DNA from: Clostridioides sp.
GTDB lineage: Bacteria; Bacillota; Clostridia; Peptostreptococcales; Peptostreptococcaceae
Length of the DNA stretch: 13,435 bases
Direction: 5' to 3'
NCBI GenBank assembly: GCA_031272305.1
Contig: JAISUA010000249.1
Coordinates: 1-13,435 of the forward strand
Of the stretch, positions 1-5,805 are shown in pieces. Below the pieces are notes generated by a model, which made no database searches, was not told the origin of the DNA, and saw only the letters and a list, made by a program, of their open reading frames with translations. Positions within the stretch are counted from its first letter, which is position 1; each line of letters begins with the position of its first letter. A program made the translations under genes and the position numbers.

Positions 1-32
1 GATTAGAATATTATAAAAAATACTATTAATTT

Positions 33-67
33 AAAGAGAACTGAATGTAATTTTGGTTCTCTTTTTT
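33..67 (+). terminator. Rho-independent terminator of an upstream gene
   Basis: A 9-bp perfect stem, AAAGAGAAC (33-41) with GTTCTCTTT (56-64), encloses a 14-nt loop and runs into a T-tract ending at 67. It probably ends a + strand transcript from left of the window, so the methyltransferase gene at 140 would start a new transcription unit. Confidence 0.8.
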
Positions 68-139
68 AAATGATTAATTAAGAATATATTTTTTTTTATT
101 GGATATTATATATATAAAATATTTATGTAGGGGTAATTT

Positions 140-2224
140 ATGAAAAAAACAAATAAAAAAGAAACAAAAGTTATTGATGCTTATGATTATGAAAACAGTT
201 TAAATAAGCAAAAAAGAAAAAGTGAGGGTATATATTACACTCCAAATGAGATTATAGATTATATTTTAGATAAGACTATATCTAGACATAATATAATAGA
301 AAATCCATATCTAAAGGTATTAGATATATCATGTGGGTGTGGTAATTTTCTTTTAAGAGCATATGATTATTTATATAATATGTTTTATGATAATATCGAT
401 GAGCTAAAGAAAAGATATGGAGAAGATTTCAAAGAAGAAAATATTTACAATCACATAGTGCAGAATTGTTTGTATGGATATGATACAGATAAAGATGCTA
501 TAGATATATTGAAATTTAACCTTATGCTTAAACAGAAAGAAAACAATATAAATCATAATTCACAAAACCTATTAGACTATAATATTACAAATCACAAATC
601 ACAATATAATTTATCACAACACATCCATAAAGAAAATTCACAAGACATCTATAAAAATATCACACAAAACGACTATGAAGAAAATTTACAAGACATCTAT
701 AAAAATATCACACAAAATGACTATGAAGAAAATTCACAAGACATCTATAAAAATATAGCACAAAATGACTATGAAGAAAATTCACAAGACATCTATAAAA
801 ATATCATACAAGAGGATTGCGAAAAAATAAAACAACTTAAAAATTTCATTGTTACAGATAGTTTGAAATACGATCCGAATATAAAATTTGACTACATTGT
901 TGGAAATCCTCCATATGTAAGTCACAAAAATTTAGATTTAGACTACAAAAAGTATTTAATGAAAAATTTTTCAGATGTGTATGTTGACAAGTCTGACTTA
1001 TATTTTTGTTTTATAAAGCGAATACTTGATTTTTTAAAGGAAGATGGACTTGCAAGTATAATTGTTCCAAGATATTTTCTTGAAAGCATATCTGCTACTA
1101 GACTTAGAAATTTCTTGACAACAAATTCAGACATACATGAAATCGTAGACTTCTTTGGACAATTAGTATTCAAGAATGTAGGAGTATCAAGTTGCATTTT
1201 GACATATTCTCATATAAAAAACGAGCAAATAAAAAACATAAACAGTGATATTCAAAAAAATAACAATGAAATAAAAATCAAAAATAACGGAATCAAAGAT
1301 ACGATTATATATCGTGCAAAGGAAAAAGAATCTATTGAGTTCACAGATCAATCTCTTAAAGAAAAAATAAATTCAGCAGAGTTTCAGAAATGTATTTTAA
1401 AAGTAGACGAACAAAATAAAGAATGGTTGATTCTAGACAGAGAAAGCGAAATTATTTATAATAAAATCATTCAAAAATGTGATTATATATTAGAAGAAAT
1501 AGTAGACAGTTTTCAAGGGATAATCACAGGTTGTGACAAAGCTTTTATTTACAACAAAGATGATGATAGAATAAAATCCATAAAAGAAAAATACATTAAG
1601 AAGTGGATAAAAAATAAGAATGTAGATAAATATATAATCCATGAAAGTAATCTAAGACTTGTATATTCAGATGATATGACAGATGATGACAATGCGTATT
1701 TTCAAAAAATAATAAAGGAATATGAAGGTAAGCTAAAAAATCGTAGAGAATGCAAGAATGGTATTAGAAAATGGTTCGAACTTCAGTGGGGAAGGGAAAG
1801 CAGTCTATTTGAAACAAAAAAAATTATGTATCGTTATAAGTCAAACAGTAATAAATTTGCAATAGATTACGAACAAAATTTTTCAAGTGCAGATGTGTAT
1901 TCATTCACAATAAAAGAAAAATTTAAAAATGAATTTTCCTATGAATATTTAGTTGCATTATTGAATTCAGATGTATATGATAGATATTATAAAATAAATG
2001 CTAAAAAAATGAACAAAAATGTGTATGATTATTATCCTAATAAAGTATTGAAAATGAAAATATTTAAAGATGAAAATTATACAGAAATAGAGGAGTTATC
2101 AAAGCAAATAATATCGTACTTGAAGAAAAACGAATCTACAAACAAAAATGATGATATAAATAAAATACAAGAACTACAAAATAAAATTAATAAATTAGTA
2201 GAAAAATCCATAGATTTCATTTAA
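140..2224 (+). CDS. camA: CamA-like orphan DNA adenine-N6 methyltransferase
   Basis: Predicted SAM-dependent N6-adenine DNA methyltransferase of the Eco57I/TaqI type, acting on chromosomal DNA. Visible motifs: an N-terminal GIYYTP box, SAM-binding motif I at residues 62-70 (D-I-S-C-G-C-G-N-F), and catalytic motif IV N256-P-P-Y259. A TaqI-like target-recognition domain follows, with FQGIITGCDKAF at 458-469 and NRREC from 534. From memory, the motif blocks and their order match C. difficile CamA (577 residues, CAAAAA-specific) almost throughout. The extra length comes from two insertions: residues about 140-235, holding four 16-residue repeats, and a lysine/asparagine-rich stretch at about 358-386. 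No endonuclease domain or partner restriction gene is visible, so it looks like a solitary epigenetic methyltransferase. ATG 140 has AGGGG six bases upstream. CamA influences sporulation in C. difficile; the same role here is inference. The symbol rests on remembered similarity. Confidence 0.8.
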   Translation: MKKTNKKETKVIDAYDYENSLNKQKRKSEGIYYTPNEIIDYILDKTISRHNIIENPYLKVLDISCGCGNFLLRAYDYLYNMFYDNIDELKKRYGEDFKEENIYNHIVQNCLYGYDTDKDAIDILKFNLMLKQKENNINHNSQNLLDYNITNHKSQYNLSQHIHKENSQDIYKNITQNDYEENLQDIYKNITQNDYEENSQDIYKNIAQNDYEENSQDIYKNIIQEDCEKIKQLKNFIVTDSLKYDPNIKFDYIVGNPPYVSHKNLDLDYKKYLMKNFSDVYVDKSDLYFCFIKRILDFLKEDGLASIIVPRYFLESISATRLRNFLTTNSDIHEIVDFFGQLVFKNVGVSSCILTYSHIKNEQIKNINSDIQKNNNEIKIKNNGIKDTIIYRAKEKESIEFTDQSLKEKINSAEFQKCILKVDEQNKEWLILDRESEIIYNKIIQKCDYILEEIVDSFQGIITGCDKAFIYNKDDDRIKSIKEKYIKKWIKNKNVDKYIIHESNLRLVYSDDMTDDDNAYFQKIIKEYEGKLKNRRECKNGIRKWFELQWGRESSLFETKKIMYRYKSNSNKFAIDYEQNFSSADVYSFTIKEKFKNEFSYEYLVALLNSDVYDRYYKINAKKMNKNVYDYYPNKVLKMKIFKDENYTEIEELSKQIISYLKKNESTNKNDDINKIQELQNKINKLVEKSIDFI
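637..828 (+). repeat. 48-bp in-frame minisatellite inside the methyltransferase gene
   Basis: Four consecutive 48-bp units (637-684, 685-732, 733-780, 781-828). The first three are nearly identical and the fourth diverges at its end. Each encodes a 16-residue unit close to SQDIYKNITQNDYEEN. Because 48 is a multiple of three, copy-number change would lengthen or shorten the protein without breaking the frame. The array lies between the SAM-binding motif and the NPPY motif, probably in a surface loop. Confidence 0.95.
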
Positions 2225-2230
2225 ACTGAT

Positions 2231-2302
2231 GATAAGTCTTAATATGAGAAGCGTATATGAAGAAAAACGAAGTTTTTCACGCTTAGATTATCAAGACTTA
2301 TC
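2231..2302 (+). repeat. Palindromic hairpin element, copy A1
   Basis: A 72-bp element with perfect 10-bp terminal inverted repeats, GATAAGTCTT (2231-2240) and AAGACTTATC (2293-2302). Nested inside are AAGCGT/ACGCTT (2249-2254, 2279-2284) and a 7-bp stem GAAAAAC/GTTTTTC with a GAA loop (2262-2278). It follows the methyltransferase stop codon by only a few bases, so it could shape the 3' end of that mRNA, although it lacks the T-tract of a classical terminator. It looks like a miniature non-coding repeat of the MITE/REP type. Related copies lie at 2326, 2422, 5723, 6062 and 6192. Confidence 0.85.
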
Positions 2303-2325
2303 TCATTAGAATTTATTTAAGCGAA

Positions 2326-2398
2326 GATAAGTCTTAATATGGAGAAGCGTATATGAAGAAAAACGAAGTTTTTCACGCTTAGATTATCAAGACTTATC
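2326..2398 (+). repeat. Palindromic hairpin element, copy A2 (tandem to A1)
   Basis: A second copy of the same hairpin element, starting 95 bp after the first and differing from it mainly by one inserted G near 2341. Its termini are GATAAGTCTT (2326-2335) and AAGACTTATC (2389-2398), with the GAAAAAC-GAA-GTTTTTC core at 2358-2374. The spacer after the element (2303-2325) is also duplicated, so the tandem unit is 95-96 bp. Confidence 0.85.
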
Positions 2399-2421
2399 TC
2401 ATTAGAATTTATTTAAGCGAA

Positions 2422-2439
2422 GATAAGTCTTATTATGAG
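2422..2439 (+). repeat. Truncated third copy of the hairpin element
   Basis: Only the left end of the unit remains (GATAAGTCTTATTATGAG). It sits immediately before the Shine-Dalgarno sequence of the patatin gene, so the repeat array forms the whole 5' leader of that gene. Confidence 0.8.
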
Positions 2440-2454
2440 GAAAGAGGTGTATAA

Positions 2455-3693
2455 ATGAGGGGGCTTGTTTTAGAAGGTGGAGGAGCAAGAGGATCATATC
2501 AGATTGGTGCTTACAAAGCTATGAGATCTCTAGGAATGGATTTCGATGGTGTAGTAGGAACTTCGATTGGTTCTCTAAATGCTGCGTTTATAGTTCAAGG
2601 TGATGTTGATATGATAGAGGATATATGGATAAATCATGATTATTCTCATTTCATAAATGTTGACGAAGATTTTTATAACAAGTACAAAAATATTAATGGA
2701 ATAGCTTTTAGTATTACAAATTTTGTGGATATGTTGAATATAATTGTTTCAAATAAAGAGATAGATATAACTCCGCTTAGAGAGCTTTTAGAGAGAACTA
2801 TAGATGAAGATAAGATAAGAAATTCATGTAAAGATTTTGGATTTGTGACAGTTTGTGTAGATAAAGGACTTGTACCTTGCCATTTGTATATTGAAGATGT
2901 TCCTGAAGGACAGCTTATAAATTACTTACTTGCAAGTTGCAGTTTGCCTATTTTTAAGAATGATAAAATAGATGAAAAAATATATTTAGATGGTGTATTT
3001 TCTGATAATATTCCAGTCGAATTATTGAAACAAAAGGGCTATACAGATATTGTAGTAGTGAGATTGGTGGATGATATATTTGGGAAAATGCACTTGACTA
3101 AATATAAAGATTTGGATATAAAAATAATTGTGCCATCTGAAAATTTGGGAGGATGTCTGAACAAAGATTATGAAAATGTAAGCAAAAATATGTTATTAGG
3201 ATATTATGACACTTTGAAATTTTTCGAGAAACTTCAAGGAGTGAAATATTTTTTTCAATTAGATACAAAATTTGAGGAGAAGTATTGTTTTGATATATTT
3301 GCTAAATTAGATGAGAAAACGATAGAGTCTTTGTGCAAAATATTAAATATCAAGCAGGACAGTAGTATGAGAGTTTTGTTTGAAACTATAATTCCAAAAG
3401 CAAGTGAAATGATAGGACTTGATAAAGATTTTACTTATAAAGATTTGTATTTTAGGATTTACGAAAAGAAACTTGAGGAAAATAATATAAATAGAATAAA
3501 TGTGTATAACTTTGCAAAAGTTGTGGATATTGTGAATAAAAATATTGATTCAGGAAAGGACATTGTAGAGAAACTTGGTACAACTCAGACACTTCCAATT
3601 AATATTTTATTAAAAAAGAATAAAAAAGCGAAACTACTAGTGAATACTTTTTTAAGAGGATTATCAAAAATCAGCTCAGAATTTTTTGTATAA
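2455..3693 (+). CDS. Patatin-like phospholipase (RssA-type)
   Basis: Predicted serine acyl-hydrolase acting on phospholipids or other acyl esters, probably cytoplasmic or membrane-peripheral since no signal peptide is seen. The N-terminus carries the glycine-rich oxyanion-hole motif EGGGARG (7-13). The nucleophile elbow is G35-T-S37-I-G39, with Ser37 as nucleophile, and the dyad aspartate is D179 in DGVFSDNIPVE, where DGV replaces the common DGG/DGA. The patatin domain covers about residues 1-205. The remaining roughly 200 residues are charged and look helical, with no domain I recognise. ATG 2455 has AGAGGTG five bases upstream. The gene is alone between a repeat array and a strong terminator, so it is probably monocistronic or read through from the methyltransferase gene. 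The true substrate is unknown. Confidence 0.88.
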   Translation: MRGLVLEGGGARGSYQIGAYKAMRSLGMDFDGVVGTSIGSLNAAFIVQGDVDMIEDIWINHDYSHFINVDEDFYNKYKNINGIAFSITNFVDMLNIIVSNKEIDITPLRELLERTIDEDKIRNSCKDFGFVTVCVDKGLVPCHLYIEDVPEGQLINYLLASCSLPIFKNDKIDEKIYLDGVFSDNIPVELLKQKGYTDIVVVRLVDDIFGKMHLTKYKDLDIKIIVPSENLGGCLNKDYENVSKNMLLGYYDTLKFFEKLQGVKYFFQLDTKFEEKYCFDIFAKLDEKTIESLCKILNIKQDSSMRVLFETIIPKASEMIGLDKDFTYKDLYFRIYEKKLEENNINRINVYNFAKVVDIVNKNIDSGKDIVEKLGTTQTLPINILLKKNKKAKLLVNTFLRGLSKISSEFFV

Positions 3694-3809
3694 GCAAATA
3701 AATAATGCTTTTTATAAAAAGATAAAGACATCAATCAGTAGTAGTTATCAATTTTTTAGATTTAGTAATTTGGAGTTAAAAATTTTTGATTTAGTAATTT
3801 TTGAATTAA

Positions 3810-3860
3810 AAAGAGGTTACATTAGAAAAAATTCTATTGTAACCTCTTTATATATTTTAT
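3810..3860 (+). terminator. Terminator of the patatin gene
   Basis: A 12-bp perfect stem, AAAGAGGTTACA (3810-3821) with TGTAACCTCTTT (3838-3849), continued inside by TAGAA/TTCTA around an AAAA loop and followed by the T-rich tract ATATATTTTAT. It separates the patatin gene from the structured-RNA region downstream. Confidence 0.85.
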
Positions 3861-3865
3861 ATAAA
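3837..3865 (+). promoter_or_regulatory. Sigma-A-type promoter for the downstream structured RNA
   Basis: TTGTAA (3837-3842), a 17-bp spacer and TATAAA (3860-3865) make a near-consensus vegetative promoter. The predicted start, six or seven bases after the -10 box, falls at about 3871-3872, exactly where the closing stem of the RNA at 3871-4082 begins. The -35 box overlaps the 3' arm of the patatin terminator. Confidence 0.55.
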
Positions 3866-3870
3866 TAAAA

Positions 3871-4082
3871 GCCGAACAGATTGGATTGTATTATTTTAAG
3901 AGATGCACCTACATCTTTTTAAGAATCAAGATTTTTTGGTTAAGGGGAAATAAACCTTGATTCAGGTAAATCTTGTCTTGTCTGAGTGCAAAGTAATGAA
4001 AGAAAATCACTCAGATGAAAATATTTACGTTAAAACTTACATACACAATCTAAAAATATATATAAAAATCCTTTCTGTTTGG
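3871..4082 (+). ncRNA. Probable stand-alone structured RNA, about 212 nt, family not identified
   Basis: Complementary segments nest as expected for a folded RNA. The outer stem is CCGAACAGA (3872-3880) with TCTGTTTGG (4074-4082); its single non-Watson-Crick pair is G-U on the + strand and would be A-C on the other, which favours + strand transcription. The second stem is GATTGT (3884-3889) with ACAATC (4045-4050). Three hairpins lie inside: AAGAGATG/CATCTTTT (3898-3919), GAATCAAG/CTTGATTC (3923-3963) and TCTGAGTG/CACTCAGA (3981-4015). A promoter ends just upstream and a terminator insulates it from the patatin gene. No open reading frame with a ribosome site is seen inside. It does not match tmRNA, RNase P, SRP RNA or common riboswitch signatures that I know. 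A 6S-like or raiA-type RNA remains possible. Confidence 0.6.
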
Positions 4083-4264
4083 ATTTATTTATCATAAAAA
4101 CTTTTTTAAAACTTCTTAATCTGTTGTATATAAATATTTATTGATAAAAGATAATTATTTGTATATATTATAACCCAATTCATATAAAAATTTACTTCTA
4201 TATTTATATTATACTCATTTTTTTATTTTTTTACACTATTTTTTACAAAAAAATTTTTTCTAAA
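4083..4264. other. A+T-rich spacer, nothing recognised
   Basis: This is the left part of the long gene-free stretch before the agrB-like gene. It is almost pure A+T, with runs of A and T and many stop codons in all frames. I see no gene, tRNA or clear terminator in it. Confidence 0.6.
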
Positions 4265-4384
4265 TTATAAACATATAATCAACATTTTATAAACATAAAA
4301 TTTTAAACATATTATCAACATTATAATGTAATATTATCAACATAAAAATAAAAAATATCAACAATAAATATATATTTATCAACA
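4265..4384 (+). repeat. Helically phased array of DnaA-box-like 9-mers
   Basis: Eight related 9-mers begin at 4265 (TTATAAACA), 4276 (TAATCAACA), 4287 (TTATAAACA), 4301 (TTTTAAACA), 4312 (TTATCAACA), 4334 (TTATCAACA), 4355 (ATATCAACA) and 4376 (TTATCAACA). Successive spacings are 11, 11, 14, 11, 22, 21 and 21 bp, close to one or two helical turns, so the sites would lie on nearly the same face of the DNA. TTATCAACA differs by one base from the DnaA box TTATCCACA. This could be a DnaA-binding cluster, an iteron-like array, or sites for an unknown regulator. The repeats are visible; the DnaA reading is inference. Confidence 0.6.
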
Positions 4385-4668
4385 TAAAAAATTTTAATTA
4401 ACAGATAAATGAAATAAAAAGTAAAATAAAAACATTATATAAGAAGAAGTAAAGATTCTTTTTTCGACAGATACTATTAATTAAAAACAAAAAACACATA
4501 TTTTATTCGATAAAAAATATCATAAAAGAAAAAAAAGACATTATTTGTGATAAAAAAATCTATTATAAATATAAAAAATATATGGAAAATTTTTTTTTAT
4601 TAAAAATGAAATTTATTAATAAAAAATGAAGGGTTTTAATTCAAATTGTAGAATAAGTAAGTAAAGGT
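4385..4668. other. Extremely A+T-rich region between two phased arrays
   Basis: No gene is visible. The stretch consists largely of A-runs and T-runs and would melt easily. One heptamer, TTCGACA (4463-4469), reads TGTCGAA on the other strand, which matches the core of a Spo0A box, but a single short match is weak evidence. Confidence 0.5.
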
Positions 4669-4719
4669 TGTGGAAAATATGTTGAAAAATTGTTGAAAAT
4701 ATATTAAAAATGTGTATAA
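4669..4719 (-). repeat. Second array of DnaA-box-like 9-mers, opposite orientation
   Basis: TGTGGAAAA (4669), TGTTGAAAA (4680), TGTTGAAAA (4691) and TGTGTATAA (4711) have starts 11, 11 and 20 bp apart. Read on the other strand they are TTTTCCACA, TTTTCAACA twice and TTATACACA. The last fits the relaxed DnaA-box consensus TTATNCACA exactly. The array runs up to the ribosome-binding site of the agrB-like gene, so a protein bound here could also block its transcription. Confidence 0.55.
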
Positions 4720-4733
4720 ATAAGGAGAGTGCT

Positions 4734-5408
4734 ATGAGTAAAAGGATATTAAAGTATTTACTAGAAAGTTTCGTTGAATATGGTTTGATCAATAAAAATG
4801 AATACGAAGTATATTATTTGGGGTTGAAATATTTTTTTATGATTTTGAATCAGTTAATAATATTCACTGCAATAGTATTTTGTATAAACAAAACAATTCA
4901 AGGATTATTTTTCATGTTAACATATTACAGTTTTAGGAGTACTTTAACTGACAATTATCAAATGTACACAAAAAAAAATATAATATATTTTCTTGTTGAG
5001 ATGTTAATAAGCGTAGTTTTTTTAGAAAATATAAATTTTCACCTAAATAATTTTGAGATTACAATATTTTTAATTATAAGCCAAATAAATATTTTAATTT
5101 TAGCAGAGATAATATATATAAAGAGAGAAATTTCTACAGCAGAAAAAGAAAAAAAAATCAAATTACTTTTAATTAATATATTTGTTATGGATATATTAAT
5201 TATATTGTTGATTTATAATGGAAGTATGTTTGCAATAAATATGCTTATGTATAGTTTAATGGCAATGCTTTATTTGCAAATTTTACAACTAAAAAAACTA
5301 ATGACATTTTTTAAATACAATCATTTGATGAAGTACAATCCTTTAAAAATTATATATAATAAAAAGATAAAATCACTATATTTAAAAACTAATGCAAAAA
5401 AAATATAA
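4734..5408 (+). CDS. AgrB-family membrane protein with altered catalytic site
   Basis: 224-residue integral membrane protein with several hydrophobic segments (about 33-50, 56-66, 83-95, 104-122, 137-158, 163-180) and a basic C-terminal tail. The N-terminal half follows the AgrB pattern, with an EY...GL stretch near residue 23, hydrophobic helices and then F67-R68 where AgrB has its conserved LR before GGxH. In active AgrB peptidases this site reads roughly R-x-x-A-G-G-x-H with a Cys seven residues after the His. Here the aligned positions are T72-D73 for GG, Y75 for His and N82 for Cys, so both catalytic residues appear replaced. It may be a non-proteolytic paralogue, perhaps a peptide transporter or chaperone, or a decaying gene; the frame is intact. 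I chose ATG 4734 because AAGGAG (4722-4727) lies six bases upstream; ATG 4710 lacks such a site. An AgrD-like peptide gene follows. Confidence 0.65.
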   Translation: MSKRILKYLLESFVEYGLINKNEYEVYYLGLKYFFMILNQLIIFTAIVFCINKTIQGLFFMLTYYSFRSTLTDNYQMYTKKNIIYFLVEMLISVVFLENINFHLNNFEITIFLIISQINILILAEIIYIKREISTAEKEKKIKLLLINIFVMDILIILLIYNGSMFAINMLMYSLMAMLYLQILQLKKLMTFFKYNHLMKYNPLKIIYNKKIKSLYLKTNAKKI

Positions 5409-5434
5409 AAATTTAATTTAAAAAATTATAGCTA

Positions 5435-5471
5435 GTGTATATCAAATTGAAAATTATGGTTAATGTATATC
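5435..5471 (+). repeat. Direct repeat upstream of the AgrD-like gene
   Basis: GTGTATATC (5435-5443) and ATGTATATC (5463-5471) are 28 bp apart, and similarity continues downstream (CAAATTGAAAAT versus CGAACTGTGGAAAAT). A pair of direct repeats could be a regulator site, for example for a LytTR-type regulator, but spacing and sequence do not match the known AgrA site well. Confidence 0.35.
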
Positions 5472-5487
5472 GAACTGTGGAAAATAA

Positions 5488-5533
5488 AGCTTATAAAACG
5501 TATTATAACATGTTTTATAGTACATTAAGCTAC
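5488..5533 (+). promoter_or_regulatory. Long inverted repeat in the leader of the AgrD-like gene
   Basis: TATAAAAC (5492-5499) pairs with GTTTTATA (5512-5519) around a 12-base loop, and outer AGCTTA/TAAGCT segments extend the palindrome over 5488-5533. It has no T-tract, so a simple terminator is unlikely. It could be an operator or an mRNA structure between the agrB-like gene and the peptide gene. Confidence 0.4.
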
Positions 5534-5596
5534 GAAATAATATAAAATATGTAGTATAGAGATTTTATATTATTTAAATTATAGGGGGTTGATGAA

Positions 5597-5710
5597 ATGA
5601 AAGAAATAAAAATAGCTATGTTAGTTATTTTTTGCAAAGTAGGATTGTTCTTCGCAGGTGTTTGTACGGAAGTTATGCAAGAAGGTTTAGATGAAATTGA
5701 AAAATTGTGA
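5597..5710 (+). CDS. AgrD-like cyclic autoinducer prepeptide (candidate)
   Basis: A 37-residue peptide with a strong ribosome site (AGGGGG at 5583-5588, eight bases before ATG). Its layout fits AgrD: a basic-hydrophobic leader (MKEIKIAMLVIF...), a central Cys23, and an acidic C-terminus ending in leucine (residues 28-37). Cys23 is followed by T-E-V-M and then the acidic tail. In S. aureus AgrD-I the ring segment C-D-F-I-M is likewise followed by an acidic tail ending in an EL-type motif. By analogy the signal would be a five-residue thiolactone ring C23-M27 with an N-terminal tail. A second cysteine, C13, lies in the leader. The conserved proline of most AgrD tails is missing. It lies 188 bp after an AgrB-family gene, an unusually wide gap for this pair. 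Function is inferred from layout and context only. Confidence 0.55.
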   Translation: MKEIKIAMLVIFCKVGLFFAGVCTEVMQEGLDEIEKL

Positions 5711-5722
5711 CATCCTCAGTTC

Positions 5723-5784
5723 GAAGTGCGAAAACATACGTTTTCTATCATATGCACTTCTCATAATAAGACTTATAAGAACTT
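5723..5784 (-). repeat. Inverted copy of the palindromic hairpin element
   Basis: GAAGTGC (5723-5729) pairs with GCACTTC (5754-5760) around an inner stem GAAAAC/GTTTTC (5730-5735, 5740-5745). Read on the other strand, the block from about 5777 back reads ATAAGTCTTATTATGAGAAG and then the same hairpin layout as the copies at 2231 and 2326, so this is a reverse-oriented family member lacking its far end. It begins 13 bases after the peptide stop codon and could stabilise or end that mRNA. Confidence 0.65.
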
Positions 5785-5805
5785 GAAATAAAACCAAGGT
5801 AATAA
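5768..5805 (+). repeat. Left arm of a perfect 38-bp inverted repeat
   Basis: This 38-bp arm is exactly complementary to 6138-6175, leaving a 332-bp segment between the arms. Its outer end overlaps the terminal motif of a hairpin element. Perfect conservation over 38 bp suggests a recent event or active maintenance. Confidence 0.9.

Noticed and set aside
637..828. Repeats considered as a CRISPR array
   Set aside because: Units are directly adjacent without unique spacers and lie in frame within a protein gene.
943..1197. 84-codon minus strand frame inside the methyltransferase gene
   Set aside because: It is the antisense of conserved methyltransferase motifs and has no features of its own.
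3686..3868. 60-codon + strand frame after the patatin gene
   Set aside because: It starts at a TTG inside the patatin 3' end without a ribosome site, and it reads through the strong terminator hairpin at 3810-3849.
4265..4719. Reading the array region as the main chromosomal origin oriC
   Set aside because: No dnaA, dnaN, rpmH or gyr genes are near, and genes on both sides share one strand. I keep it only as a DnaA-box-like cluster.
4710..4733. Upstream ATG 4710 as start of the AgrB-like gene
   Set aside because: No Shine-Dalgarno sequence precedes it, whereas ATG 4734 has AAGGAG at the right distance. The eight extra residues would be encoded partly by that ribosome site.
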